A stretch of 64,000 bases of DNA from an uncultured Saprospiraceae bacterium (GCA_938015595.1 CALLPI010000013.1:1-64000), one strand, 5' to 3'. Counted from the first letter of the stretch, positions 16,840-27,103 are shown. Translations and numbers: made by a program. The notes: generated by a model from the letters alone, not told the origin.

Positions 16840-19800
16840 TCAGCGAAGGATCATCAGGAATCCGCGGCGCGGCACAGAGCCATCGCCGTAGTTTATAACA
16901 TAGAAATAAGTACCCGGCGGCAAATCCTGGCCGTTGTAGGTGCCTTCCCAGTTGTTTCGGTAGGGGATGGAAGAGCGGAACACCTCATCGCCCCAGCGGT
17001 TGAACACCAGCACCTGACTGTTTGGATAGGTATTAAGGTCAAAGAGGCACGGGATGACCAGCGCATCGTTAATCTTGTCGCCATTGGGTGTAATTACCGA
17101 AGGTACGGCGCAGCGGTCGCCGGTGCTTACTCTTATGATTACATTGGACACAGAGCACTCGCAGCCGTCGCTACAGATTTCATAAAACAGCCGATCTTCG
17201 CCAAAGAAGTTGATGTCAGGTGTATACAAGATGACGGAGTCGCCCAGTACTCTAGCTGAACCAGATTGCGGAGGGCTGATCACGCGCAGGGTATTAGGCC
17301 CGGAAGGCAGATAGTCATTGACCAGTACGTCCAGCAGTGTAGGCTCACCAAATACTATGGCGAACGTATCTCGCTCTGCTACGGGGTTGGGCGTGTACTC
17401 TACGAAGACGGTATCAATAGAAGCGCCACCGCACAGGGCGCTGTCTATGGTCCAAATCAGCATGTTGCGGCCAGGTTTGAGCTCGGTCACAGTAGCATTG
17501 GGATCCATTCGGTTACTAAAAACTAATGTAGTATCAGGTGACGACCAAGTGCCTGAACTACCTGCTCCCGGCGACTGTGCCCTGAGCACGGCAAACTGCT
17601 CGTCGTTGCAGGCGCGAAAGTCAGGCCCTGCGCTGGGCTGCACATCGGACACCGTCACAAATACAGAATCAGCACGCGAACCGCATATGCCGGTCAAAGT
17701 CCAGACAAACAGGTAGAGGTTGCCCGAAGCCAGGCCAATAACTTCAGAAGCAGGATTGACTGGCTCGGCGATTTGCACGCCAAGCTGTGCTTGTACGCTA
17801 GGTTGCGACCATTGCCCAACATCCAGCAGCGTTGGTGCAGCGTACAACTGGAACGGCGTGCCAGGGCAAATAATGGTGTCATTGCCAGCACGAGCCATTT
17901 CTATTTCGCGCACTGTAATCACGACACTGTCTGATGCGTAGTTGACACAAGCACCGTTACTCAGCGTCCATTGGAAGGTGTAGCTGTTGCCCATTTGCAG
18001 GCCAGTGACCTGGCTGCGCGCCTGGGCAGGCGATACAATTACTTCGCCACCACTACCGCCCTGTATCAGAGACCATAAGCCTGCTCCGCGCGGCGGGGCT
18101 GCAGCATTTAGGAAAATATCGCCGTTGGGGCACACAGTGGTATCCACACCAGCAAAAGCAGGCTGGGCAGGGATGGTATTGAATGTAACCAATACTGATT
18201 CAGACAGAGCCGACGTGCATCCATCTTTGCGGGCGCGCACAAAAAACTGGAAGGTCCCTTCTCCGTAAGGCGCAAAGTTGTTGAAGGTAAACGTAGTACC
18301 CGCCGACACGCCGATTTGCACATTATTTTGGTCAAACCAGTCGTAGGCAGCACCAGGCGTAGCCGAGGCCGGTGTCACAGCAAATACAACCTGCGCACCT
18401 ACTCGGCTGATGCACACCGGCGCAATGGGCTGAACTATGACTGGCCGCACTGGACGTGTGCGCACCAGTACGTTTACTGTGTCTGGGCGCGACATGCAGC
18501 CGTTGAGCGTAGCCACTACCACATACTGCCCGGTATGAAGGATAGAGTCTGCATTAGGGATGGTTGGGTTGTTCAACGAGGAAGAAAAGCCATTGCTCAG
18601 CCCCGTCCATTGGTATGTAGCACCAGGAATGAAGGTTGAGTTCAGAAGAATGGTTTGCCCTTCGCATACAGGGCTGTTGCTGCTGCCTGCAATTGAAGGT
18701 ACCGGACTGATGACCACATTTATTTGCCCCGATATGCTGGAGGTACAGCCATCTACCTCCACAAATACGGCATACGGACCACTGTCAGAAAGCGTAACGG
18801 CCGGAATAACTAACGAAGGTGTACTGCTGGGAATCAGGCCAGCAGGGGTTTGCCAATAATACGTGACTACATTGCCGCTGTAGGCTGTAGTACTAAGCGT
18901 AAGCGGTTGGCCGGCACATATTGCTCCGGCATTACCGGAGGTAATCATCGGAATGGCTGGCGTAGCGGGTGCGCTGCTTAGATTCACAAAAGTAGTAGCT
19001 GGCAACGACGGGCAACCCTGGGCATTGCTCACTACTAATTGGTACAAGCCGTTGCACGAAATAGTAGCGCCAGGTATGGTAGCATCACTGCCTGAGGGCA
19101 TCACACTGCAAGGCCCGCTCCAGGTGTAAGTGTACGTCCCGTTGTCTGGCGGGCTTACTGTAGCGCTTAAAAGCACATCGGTAGGGCCGCCAATGCAGTT
19201 GGGGGCACTATTGCTCACCCCGATGATAGTAGGACGATCAATTACTTCTATCGAAATTGAACCTGAAGCAGAGCAGCCCTCCGCCGTAGTGACCGTCACA
19301 GTATAAATACCGGCCCGATTAGGCGTTATGGGCGCTACGACAGGAGTGCGTTGCCCAGAACTGAAGCCCGCCGGGCCATTCCATATATATTGCGCATTGA
19401 CCAATACTGGCGATGCAATCAACTGCAGCGCCTGTCCTTCGCATACTAATGTAGACACCGCCTCGGCTGTAACCTGCGGAATGGGGTTGACAACCACTTG
19501 CAATGGCGCCGAAATGTCAGAGTTACAGCCAAATTGCGTCACAAATACTCGCCACGGTCCTGCCACTGTAGCGTTGACGTTCTGCAGAAGCAGTACGTTG
19601 GCCGTAGTCACAATAGGCGGGCCACCACTGGGTGGCAGCCAATGATACAGACTGGCCGGCGTGCTGGCGGTCAGCAGGACGTTGCCACCCTCGCAAGCCG
19701 AGCCGCTGCTGCCCAACAGAGGCGTGGCTGGTTTGGGCAGTACAGTGACTACCGTGGTATCCGGTGCAGAGGTACAGCCATTTTGCGTTACGCGAAGGGT

Positions 19801-22800
19801 ATAAATACCGCCCGTACCTGGCCCCGCAGAGTTGGTCACCAGCGGCGATTGGTTGGACGACATAAAGTTGGGGCCAGCCCATTGGTAGGTCATTCCCAAT
19901 CCAGTGACGTTGGTAGCCAATTGCAGCGGTTGCCCCTGGCATATCGTCACCTGAGGCTGATTGACCACCGCTACCGGCACGGCAAAAATACTGACCGTAA
20001 CCGGTACAGAGGGCACAGTGACACAAGGCCCAGACTCCAGTATCAGGTAAAACGTGCGCTGACCTACTGCATGAGGCCCTGGCAAAATCAGCTGCGGGCT
20101 ATTGGTAGCCGCCAGCAACACACCGGAAGGAGGTAAGCCCTCGTACCAACGGTAAACAGCATTAGGGCTGGACACCGTAACCCCAGATGTAAGCACAATA
20201 TCATTATTGGCACAAATGCTAACGTTGGTTTGCAGCACTGGCACCAGGGGCAGGTTCTCAATGACTACTTCTACTGAGCCGGAAGCTGTGCACCCGGTAA
20301 TGCCAGTGATAGTCACGGCGTAAGAACCTGCTCGCTCAGGACTGATGTTGGGAATAACCGGATTCTCCTGGTTGGAAGTAAATCCGCCCGGACCCGACCA
20401 TTGGTAAGTGTAAATGATGCCACCTTGAGCAACTGGCGGATTGGCAAAGAGGAACAGTGTATCGCCGCCGCAGATACCGGAGTTGGCCGAAGGCTGTGGA
20501 CGCTCCATCTCCACGCGCACTAATGTAGAGCAGGAGGCCGTATTGCCCGACAGGTCGGTCACGGTCAAGGTCATAGGGAAGGTATTGCCTGCTTGCTGAC
20601 AACTGAACATGGCCGGCGAAAGCACTCGATTGGCAATACCACAGTTATCGCTGCTGCCGGCCTCTATTAAGGCGGGGTCAATGACCTGATCGCTCACGCC
20701 GGAGGGGTTCACAAACACCGTTGTGGGCTGGCATAGCGCTACTGGGGCCTGAGTATCTTGCACAATAATCAGATAGGAACAAGTATCAGGGTTGCCTGCG
20801 CGGTCTTGCACGATGTAAAACACCTGAGTTTCGCCTACGCTGAACTCGTGCTCTACTGACTGAGGCGGCGCGGGGAAATTGGCCAGTGGCAACGCCGTAG
20901 CACCTTGTGCAAAATAGCGCACATCTTCCAGAGCATTGTACTCCAGCGCTGCAAATACGTAGCTTACGCCGTCGTTATCGCCGTCAAATTCCACTGCGCT
21001 GGGGTCGCAGGGGTTGATGCCGTCGCCGGGCATGCCAGGAGGTACGAGGATGGGGTTGGGTTCGATGCGAATGTCAATTGAGCCATCGGCTGCCCAGGCG
21101 TTGAAGGTCGCTTTAGGAATAGTAAACTGTACGATGGAGGCATCGCTACAATCAGCAAAGCCCACTGTGGTAGCGCCTATCAAAGTATTGTTTTCGCCCC
21201 TGATGCGCAAGAAGGCGCCATTGGTATTAAAATCGCCTCGCGCCACAATGCGCAGTACGGCGTCGTCAGTAGCATTGGCCGCTACGCCAGTGAAGGTATA
21301 GGTTTTGGGCTGGGCTAGGTATTCGTTGAGGTTAGGGTCGTATTCAAAAGCGAGGAAAGCAGCGTTGGTGGTCACAGGTTGATTCTGGAAGTACACCCGC
21401 CCCACAGCACAGTTGTCTGTGGCATTTACTGGAAATGGCAGCGCCACAGTAGCTGTGCAAGTGCCTAGAACAGCTGGCACAATGATGTCGGCAGGACAAG
21501 GCAGATCAGGCGCCTCCTGGTCTTGTACTTCTACTATCTGTTGACAGGAACTTTCGTTGCCGGCACAGTCCGTGGCATAGTAAGTGATGAAATGCCCCCC
21601 CTGCCCCAGGGTGAGTGCAATGGGGTTGGGCAGGTTAATGGGCTGCCTGGGGCCGTCGTCCACGCTGTATTCATATTGTAGACCCGTGAGGTTGCGAATG
21701 GCGTAGTTGAGCGTAGCACGCGCGAAGCTACCTGGCGGGCAAATAGCATTCACTGCAAAGGCGCCCGACTGGTTAGAAGGAATGTTAGGGACAAGACGAA
21801 TATGCACCACGCCGTCGGCAGCCCAGTCTTCCAACTGCGTCGGAGAGAGGGTAAAGGTGGCAGTAGAGTTGCTACATTGCACAGGTGCTTGCCCCGTGCG
21901 GCCTAGCGAGTCGCCGTTTTCGCCATACACTATGAAGTACTCTGTAGCCCCTTCTGCATCAGCGTTGAACAACTGCACCGTAAGGGTGGCCGGACCCGCA
22001 GCGCTGATGGGTTGCGGCAGTACTAAGGGTATGTTGAGTTCTACCGGATTTACAGGCGTGATGCCTTCCAGCCCGGGGGCGGCGTTGGTGGTGATAGGCT
22101 GCTGGTCGAACACCGAGCCGCTGATCACGCCAAAGCCACAATCATCGCTGATGCGCGGAGGGAGCAAGGTGATATTGGCTTCGCAGTGGCCAGGGTCAGT
22201 TGGAAAAACCAGATAGGGGTTGCACTCCAGGAAAACCGGCGCCTCAATATCAATGACGCGAAACACCGCACTTGTGGTATCCCGATTGCCACACTCATCG
22301 CTGACGATAAACCACACCTCTTGCTCAAGCACGATGCTATCAGGTGCAGGACAAACAGGCGCAGGCAAGGAAGCTGGGTCATTTGTACCTGCGTTGACCG
22401 CTACCCACACGAGGTCGTTGACGAAAGTACAGTTGTCGATGGCGGAGGCACCGCCGCGATTGGCAACCCACTGGCTGAAAGCAGCTTGATAGTCGTCGGC
22501 TATGGAGCAAAGCACTTCGCGGTTGCTGGCTTCCGTCTGCACTACGGGTGGGGTTTGATCCATTACCTGTATAATTTGCAACTGCGTAGCCACATTACCA
22601 CAGCTATCGCGCACCTGCCAGTTGCGGCGTATAGTATAGCTGTACACACAGGAGCCAGGAACCACCACATCCACTGGCAACACGAAAAAACCTGATACCT
22701 GGCAGTTGTCGGCAATGTTGGTAGGCTCGCCAGTGAATGCCGGCGCGAAGTCTTGATCACAACTAATAGTTAGATCTGCCGGTACAGTGAAAGTGGGCGC

Positions 22801-23940
22801 GGTGGTATCGCGCACGGTGATAATCTGAAACTTCACTGTGGAGTTGTTGCACACATCGCGCGCAAGCCACTGGCGCTGTATAGTATAGCTGCCAGAGCAA
22901 ATGCCGGGTATGCGGGTATCGGTAAAACTAGTCGTCACAAACGGTGTGGAGCAGTTATCAGTCACGTTAGAGATATTCCCTGTGAGGCTAAGGTCGAGAG
23001 GGTTTTGATTGCACAATAACTGCAGGTCGGCGGGTCGGTCAAAGTTGGGCGCATTTAGATCGAGTACGCGGATGGTTTGCGAGGCCACTGTCGAATTGCC
23101 GCAGGCGTCGGTGGCGCGCCAGGTACGGATAACCTGATACTGGTAGTGCCCACACACGGAGGGGTCCACCGCGCGATTATTGACCTCGGTAAGCACAATG
23201 TCCACACTACCGGGGCAGTTATCGGTAGCGGTTACGAGGGGCGGCGGAGGCAGTGGCTGGCCGCAGTCCACAGTATCAGTAGGTGGTATGCCTACGAGGA
23301 TGGGGGGCACAGTATCACGGGCGGTGAGGCGTGCCTGCCAGGTCAGAGTGTTGTTGCAAGCATCGCTAGCGGTAAACGTAACCACCAGCGTGCCGCATCC
23401 GGGCGGTCGCATGGGCGGGGCGTCATCGTTGATATGGAGCCCGTTGCCGATGCTGCTGCAATTATCGCGGGTATTACTCACAAAAGCCAAACGTGTACTG
23501 GACACCCAGGTATTGTAGTCAATGGCTTCGCAAGGCAAGGTATCGTTTATCGTGGCAGCCGTGGTGAACGGCGGGTCGGTATCGGGCAAAATGATGATGA
23601 CTTGGATAAACCTGGTTGTATCGCCATCAGAATCCACTGCTGTCCAGGTGCGGAGTATCTGACCACCAGTGCAGCCATTGATAGAGTCCGCAACGGGCGT
23701 ATCTACTGGCGAAATCAATACAGGGAAATTAGGCGCGCCTTCGTCGTCGTCAGCCTCCAGTTTTTGCCCCACTGGGATGCTGTCCCGGCAAGGTACAACG
23801 ATGGTGTCAGGCGGTGTATTGAGGAAGAAGGGCGGGTTGTTGACGGCGTAGCGCGGTGCGTGGCCAGCGTATGCATGAAGGGAAGCAAAAAATAACACGC
23901 AAAAGGCGGAAAGGAAAACAGCGGTAGATTTGTTTGTCAT
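16840..23940 (-). CDS. Giant SprB-like adhesin with HYR/Ig repeats and type B T9SS sorting domain
   Basis: 2366 residues from ATG 23940 with a signal peptide (STAVFLSAFCVLFFASLHAYA). Residues to about 560 are HYR-like units of about 85-90 residues repeating the theme TWxAxDxCGN...QxIxVxDxxAPxF with conserved cysteines. Two further HYR units near 570-800 and 830-1090 carry a long inserted module. From about 1150 to 1900 come some nine Ig/PKD-like units (YQWSGPGGFTSNQ, YIWNGPAGFSSGQ, YQWTGLSNGFSSS). Three units opening AGxDxxxC (near 1930-2190) follow, then a cadherin-like domain and the type B gliding-motility C-terminal domain (SVITPNGDKINDALVIP, LVFNRWGDEVF, LPPGTYFYVI). It should be exported by T9SS to the surface, for adhesion or gliding. 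PorP/SprF and OmpA genes follow. Confidence 0.93.
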   Translation of the reverse strand: MTNKSTAVFLSAFCVLFFASLHAYAGHAPRYAVNNPPFFLNTPPDTIVVPCRDSIPVGQKLEADDDEGAPNFPVLISPVDTPVADSINGCTGGQILRTWTAVDSDGDTTRFIQVIIILPDTDPPFTTAATINDTLPCEAIDYNTWVSSTRLAFVSNTRDNCSSIGNGLHINDDAPPMRPPGCGTLVVTFTASDACNNTLTWQARLTARDTVPPILVGIPPTDTVDCGQPLPPPPLVTATDNCPGSVDIVLTEVNNRAVDPSVCGHYQYQVIRTWRATDACGNSTVASQTIRVLDLNAPNFDRPADLQLLCNQNPLDLSLTGNISNVTDNCSTPFVTTSFTDTRIPGICSGSYTIQRQWLARDVCNNSTVKFQIITVRDTTAPTFTVPADLTISCDQDFAPAFTGEPTNIADNCQVSGFFVLPVDVVVPGSCVYSYTIRRNWQVRDSCGNVATQLQIIQVMDQTPPVVQTEASNREVLCSIADDYQAAFSQWVANRGGASAIDNCTFVNDLVWVAVNAGTNDPASLPAPVCPAPDSIVLEQEVWFIVSDECGNRDTTSAVFRVIDIEAPVFLECNPYLVFPTDPGHCEANITLLPPRISDDCGFGVISGSVFDQQPITTNAAPGLEGITPVNPVELNIPLVLPQPISAAGPATLTVQLFNADAEGATEYFIVYGENGDSLGRTGQAPVQCSNSTATFTLSPTQLEDWAADGVVHIRLVPNIPSNQSGAFAVNAICPPGSFARATLNYAIRNLTGLQYEYSVDDGPRQPINLPNPIALTLGQGGHFITYYATDCAGNESSCQQIVEVQDQEAPDLPCPADIIVPAVLGTCTATVALPFPVNATDNCAVGRVYFQNQPVTTNAAFLAFEYDPNLNEYLAQPKTYTFTGVAANATDDAVLRIVARGDFNTNGAFLRIRGENNTLIGATTVGFADCSDASIVQFTIPKATFNAWAADGSIDIRIEPNPILVPPGMPGDGINPCDPSAVEFDGDNDGVSYVFAALEYNALEDVRYFAQGATALPLANFPAPPQSVEHEFSVGETQVFYIVQDRAGNPDTCSYLIIVQDTQAPVALCQPTTVFVNPSGVSDQVIDPALIEAGSSDNCGIANRVLSPAMFSCQQAGNTFPMTLTVTDLSGNTASCSTLVRVEMERPQPSANSGICGGDTLFLFANPPVAQGGIIYTYQWSGPGGFTSNQENPVIPNISPERAGSYAVTITGITGCTASGSVEVVIENLPLVPVLQTNVSICANNDIVLTSGVTVSSPNAVYRWYEGLPPSGVLLAATNSPQLILPGPHAVGQRTFYLILESGPCVTVPSVPVTVSIFAVPVAVVNQPQVTICQGQPLQLATNVTGLGMTYQWAGPNFMSSNQSPLVTNSAGPGTGGIYTLRVTQNGCTSAPDTTVVTVLPKPATPLLGSSGSACEGGNVLLTASTPASLYHWLPPSGGPPIVTTANVLLLQNVNATVAGPWRVFVTQFGCNSDISAPLQVVVNPIPQVTAEAVSTLVCEGQALQLIASPVLVNAQYIWNGPAGFSSGQRTPVVAPITPNRAGIYTVTVTTAEGCSASGSISIEVIDRPTIIGVSNSAPNCIGGPTDVLLSATVSPPDNGTYTYTWSGPCSVMPSGSDATIPGATISCNGLYQLVVSNAQGCPSLPATTFVNLSSAPATPAIPMITSGNAGAICAGQPLTLSTTAYSGNVVTYYWQTPAGLIPSSTPSLVIPAVTLSDSGPYAVFVEVDGCTSSISGQINVVISPVPSIAGSSNSPVCEGQTILLNSTFIPGATYQWTGLSNGFSSSLNNPTIPNADSILHTGQYVVVATLNGCMSRPDTVNVLVRTRPVRPVIVQPIAPVCISRVGAQVVFAVTPASATPGAAYDWFDQNNVQIGVSAGTTFTFNNFAPYGEGTFQFFVRARKDGCTSALSESVLVTFNTIPAQPAFAGVDTTVCPNGDIFLNAAAPPRGAGLWSLIQGGSGGEVIVSPAQARSQVTGLQMGNSYTFQWTLSNGACVNYASDSVVITVREIEMARAGNDTIICPGTPFQLYAAPTLLDVGQWSQPSVQAQLGVQIAEPVNPASEVIGLASGNLYLFVWTLTGICGSRADSVFVTVSDVQPSAGPDFRACNDEQFAVLRAQSPGAGSSGTWSSPDTTLVFSNRMDPNATVTELKPGRNMLIWTIDSALCGGASIDTVFVEYTPNPVAERDTFAIVFGEPTLLDVLVNDYLPSGPNTLRVISPPQSGSARVLGDSVILYTPDINFFGEDRLFYEICSDGCECSVSNVIIRVSTGDRCAVPSVITPNGDKINDALVIPCLFDLNTYPNSQVLVFNRWGDEVFRSSIPYRNNWEGTYNGQDLPPGTYFYVINYGDGSVPRRGFLMILR

Positions 23941-24193
23941 TGTGGCTGCTTTTTGACTCATAGTATAGTTTATGGGACGAAGAGGGTATGCCTAGCAATG
24001 GAAGTATATGCAGTGCACAGCAAAGATCGGCATTGCGTTCGAGGGATACAAGCGGGAGCAAAAACTTTGGAGAATCAAGCCGTTGTGTGGCTTGGTAGAT
24101 GGTGCGACGCTCATGGGAAAATCGGTTTTGGGTAAAAAACGCCGCAAGTTACACAAAAAAGGTCAATTTGTCAAGCGCCAGCTTCAAACTCCC

Positions 24194-24397
24194 TTACTCT
24201 TTCTCTGTCTTGGAAGCATTGTCCGCTTCGTCCTTAGGCTTATGCAGTTTCTTATCTTGTACATGCTCATTGAGAAAGGCGTTGAGCTGATCAATCTCAA
24301 TGGTAGTCTCAATCTGACCAAAAGAATTGAGCCGGATACTGAAGTCTTCTAGGCCTTTGTGTGCTTTGGCCTTTTCAATTTTGGATTGCTTTGCCAT
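24194..24397 (-). CDS. Small conserved Bacteroidota protein of unknown function
   Basis: 67 residues from ATG 24397 (AKQSKIEKAKAHKGLEDF); an ATG one codon upstream is equally usable. The conserved-looking core is SIRLNSFGQIETTIEIDQLN followed by AFLNEHVQDKKL and a charged tail. I recall proteins of this pattern in many Bacteroidota, none with known function. No membrane segment or metal motif is seen. It lies 38 nt after gltX in the same direction and is probably cotranscribed. Confidence 0.7.
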   Translation of the reverse strand: MAKQSKIEKAKAHKGLEDFSIRLNSFGQIETTIEIDQLNAFLNEHVQDKKLHKPKDEADNASKTEKE

Positions 24398-24435
24398 CAT
24401 GTAAAAGTATAAACACATAGATGATACGCCACCGA

Positions 24436-25974
24436 TTAGGCACTGGCAAAAGTATCAAAAATTTCCCAAGCATTGCGCAAACGGGCCAAAGAATTGGCGC
24501 AACCCAATACCTGCATCATCTTGAACACATCTGGCCCTTGCATGGTACCAGCCAGGGCAATGCGCAGCAAAGGGAATACCTCGCCAGGCTTGAGGCTGTG
24601 CTGTTGCATGAACTGCTCGGCGGCGGCTTTCAGTGCGGTAGCATCTTCCGCCCAGTACATTTCGAGGTGAGTAGTAAGCTGCTGCAACCCTTCCTTGAGG
24701 GTAGCATTCCAGCGCTTCTGTACATTAGGTTGGTCATACGTCTGCACGCCGGTGAAGAAGTACGCTCCTTTCTCCCAGAATTCGGGCAGCAAGGCCACGC
24801 GCTCCTTCATCAGCTCACAAAAGGCGGTCAGTTGTGCCTGCTCAGGCTGAAACCCGTGCTCAACGATAATGGGCCGCACCCATTCGGCCAGGCTTGCGCC
24901 GTCGGCGGCATGGAGGTACTGCTGGTTAAACCAACGAGCTTTGTCAAAATCGAAGCGTGCCCCCGACTTGCTAACTTGCTCCAACGAAAAGGCGGCGATG
25001 AGTTCCTCCAGGCTGAAGATTTCCTGCTCAGAGCCAGGGTTCCAGCCCAGAAAAGCCAAAAAATTGAGCATGGCCTGCGGCAGGAAGCCAAACTCGCGGA
25101 AGCCCTTGAAAGACTCCTCAGGCGTGGATCCATGCCATGCAATAGGAAACACGGGAATGCCCAGGCGCAGGCCATCGCGCTTGCTGAGCTTACCCTTGCC
25201 ATCGGGTTTGAGGATGAGGGGCAAGTGAGCAAAAGCCGGCATATCGTCCTCCCAGCCTAGTGCGCGGTATAGCAATACGTGGTGAGCAGTGCTGGGCAGC
25301 CATTCTTCACCGCGCACCACATGAGTAATGCGCATGAGATGGTCATCCACTACGTTGGCCAGGTGGTAGGTGGGCATGCCGTCACTTTTGAGGAGAATCT
25401 TGTCGTCGAGTTCATCGCTGCAAAACATTACCTTGCCACGCACCGCATCCTGCACGCAGATGTCTTGGCCAGGATTTACCTTAAGCCGAATGACATAAGG
25501 CTCACCAGCATCCAGGCGACGCCGGGTCTCTTCCTCGCCCAGCGTTAGGCTATTGGACAGTTGTTGACGGCTCAGGGCATCGTATTTAAAGGCGTGGTTG
25601 CCTTGGGCCTTTGCCTGCTCGCGTGCTTGCTCCAGCGCCTGTGGCGTGTCAAAGGCGTAGTAAGCCGCCCCGGATTCTATCATTTGCAAGGCGTGCTGTC
25701 GGTAGATGTCTTTGCGCTCCGACTGACGGTAGGGGCCATATTCGCCACCAAACCCTGGCCCTTCGTCGGGCAAGATACCAGCCCAGCGCAGCGACTCGAT
25801 GATGTATTCCTCGGCACCAGGCACAAACCGACCCTGGTCGGTGTCTTCAATGCGCAGGATGAATGTGCCGCTCATCTGACGGGCAATGAGATAATTATAC
25901 AGTGCTGTACGAATGCCGCCGATGTGCAGGGCACCTGTAGGGCTAGGGGCAAATCTGACTCGAACCTGGCTCAT
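24436..25974 (-). CDS. gltX: Glutamyl-tRNA synthetase
   Basis: 512 residues, the standard length, from ATG 25974 (SQVRVRFAPSPTG). The frame is open for 96 further codons upstream, but that part is Phe/Lys-rich, AT-rich and lies beyond the predicted promoter, so it is excluded. Class I signatures: the HIGH-like PSPTGALHIGGIRTALYNYL and the KMSKS-like GKLSKRDGLRLG. It charges tRNA-Glu. Whether it also misacylates tRNA-Gln cannot be told from this window. The small conserved gene follows it. Confidence 0.96.
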   Translation of the reverse strand: MSQVRVRFAPSPTGALHIGGIRTALYNYLIARQMSGTFILRIEDTDQGRFVPGAEEYIIESLRWAGILPDEGPGFGGEYGPYRQSERKDIYRQHALQMIESGAAYYAFDTPQALEQAREQAKAQGNHAFKYDALSRQQLSNSLTLGEEETRRRLDAGEPYVIRLKVNPGQDICVQDAVRGKVMFCSDELDDKILLKSDGMPTYHLANVVDDHLMRITHVVRGEEWLPSTAHHVLLYRALGWEDDMPAFAHLPLILKPDGKGKLSKRDGLRLGIPVFPIAWHGSTPEESFKGFREFGFLPQAMLNFLAFLGWNPGSEQEIFSLEELIAAFSLEQVSKSGARFDFDKARWFNQQYLHAADGASLAEWVRPIIVEHGFQPEQAQLTAFCELMKERVALLPEFWEKGAYFFTGVQTYDQPNVQKRWNATLKEGLQQLTTHLEMYWAEDATALKAAAEQFMQQHSLKPGEVFPLLRIALAGTMQGPDVFKMMQVLGCANSLARLRNAWEIFDTFASA

Positions 25975-26378
25975 GTAATCGCGATTAGTGTAAACAGGAA
26001 AGTGCGAAATGAACTTTTTTGAGCAAAAATTGATTATTTTTTTGAAAAAATTGCTTAAGCCACGCAGCGTATTTTTGCTGTAAAGCGTTAAAGTATAGGC
26101 AAAAGCGAGTTTCCTGACCACTTTCGCTCCCGTACTCCGGATTGCAAAGTTAAGGAATGTACACTTTGACTTGCCAAGTTTCGTGCACAGCACCTGTAAA
26201 TCACGCACAAATTTGGCAATGCCCAGTAGAATTGCAACGATCGCGGTAAAATATTGCGCCACATAATAACAACGAAGCCATTTTCGTCATTCAAATGGTG
26301 CAGACGCGGTCGAGCGGTCCAGTGCTCATGGATGTGCGTCTGTCTCTTTTTACCCATGAACTTTAAAATGAAATAACT
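25975..26378. other. Divergent intergenic region between gltX and the deacetylase gene
   Basis: 404 bp, AT-rich near gltX. Apart from the minus-strand promoter element at 26145-26152, I see no hairpin terminator, RNA gene or credible small protein. The leader of gltX would be about 160 nt. Confidence 0.45.
26145..26152 (-). promoter_or_regulatory. Candidate -7 promoter element for gltX
   Basis: The minus strand reads TAACTTTG, matching TAnnTTTG. CAAG at 26175-26178 (CTTG on the minus strand) is a poor -33 candidate. A start here gives a leader of roughly 160 nt before gltX. Confidence 0.4.
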
Positions 26379-27032
26379 ATGTATTTGGTAAAAACCCCTC
26401 AATTTATCCAGAAGCACTTCCCCAATTTCACCTGGAAAGTGCCGAGCCGAGACCCCGTTATATACCTTACTTTCGACGACGGGCCTGTACCAGAGGTAAC
26501 GCCATGGGTGCTCGATCAACTGGCGCAGCACAACGCCAAAGCCACCTTCTTTTGCGTAGGCAACAACGTGCGCAAATACCCGGAAGTGTTTCAGGAAGTA
26601 TTGGAGGGCGGCCACACCATAGGCAACCACACCTACTCGCACCTCAATGCCTGGAACACGGAAAATCTGGACTACTTCCACGACGTGCGCCGCTGCGCCA
26701 CGCTGACGGATGCCGGCTTGTTTCGCCCGCCCTACGGCAAACTCAAACCCAAGCAAGCACAGTTTTTACAACGCCACTATCACATCGTGATGTGGGACGT
26801 ACTCAGCGGAGACTTTGACCAGCAAATCACCCCTGAGCAATGCCTGCAAAATGTGGTACGTAATGCCGGTCCTGGTTCTATTGTAGTGTTCCACGACAGC
26901 ATCAAGGCCAGCGAACGCATGCGCTATGCCCTGCCGCGCGTACTGGAGCACTTCTCTCAACTGGGCTATCGCTTCCAAAACCTGGCTCACCTAGAGACGC
27001 CGGCGCTGCACTTACTGCGCCAAACTGCCTGA
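26379..27032 (+). CDS. NodB-type polysaccharide deacetylase
   Basis: 217 residues. The NodB motifs are intact: TFDDGP near residue 31 (catalytic base and metal Asp), GNHTYSH near 87 (two metal-binding His), RPPYGKL and VMWDVLSGDF, and a late VVFHDS with the catalytic His. CE4 enzymes remove N-acetyl groups from peptidoglycan or other amino-sugar polymers. No signal peptide is apparent, unusual for an enzyme acting on peptidoglycan; it may work on a cytoplasmic or lipid-linked substrate. An intrinsic terminator follows at 27069-27103. Confidence 0.92.
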   Translation: MYLVKTPQFIQKHFPNFTWKVPSRDPVIYLTFDDGPVPEVTPWVLDQLAQHNAKATFFCVGNNVRKYPEVFQEVLEGGHTIGNHTYSHLNAWNTENLDYFHDVRRCATLTDAGLFRPPYGKLKPKQAQFLQRHYHIVMWDVLSGDFDQQITPEQCLQNVVRNAGPGSIVVFHDSIKASERMRYALPRVLEHFSQLGYRFQNLAHLETPALHLLRQTA

Positions 27033-27068
27033 TTGCCACTGCAATGTTTTGACATAGGTTTGAATGAC

Positions 27069-27103
27069 GAGGCCTCCCATTGCATGGGGGCTTCGCTTTT
27101 TTT
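27069..27103 (+). terminator. Intrinsic terminator of the deacetylase gene
   Basis: GAGGCCTCCCA pairs with TGGGGGCTTC around a 5-nt loop with one bulge, followed by a run of seven T. The T-run overlaps the stop codon of convergent dapD. Confidence 0.75.

Noticed and set aside
22186-23895. Long plus-strand frames opposite the adhesin (169 and 272 codons)
   Set aside because: They are antisense shadows of the repetitive adhesin gene, whose minus-strand frame has strong domain evidence.
25975-26262. 96-codon N-terminal extension of glutamyl-tRNA synthetase
   Set aside because: It crosses the predicted promoter, is AT-rich and Phe/Lys-rich, and the family starts at SQVRVRFAPSPTG.
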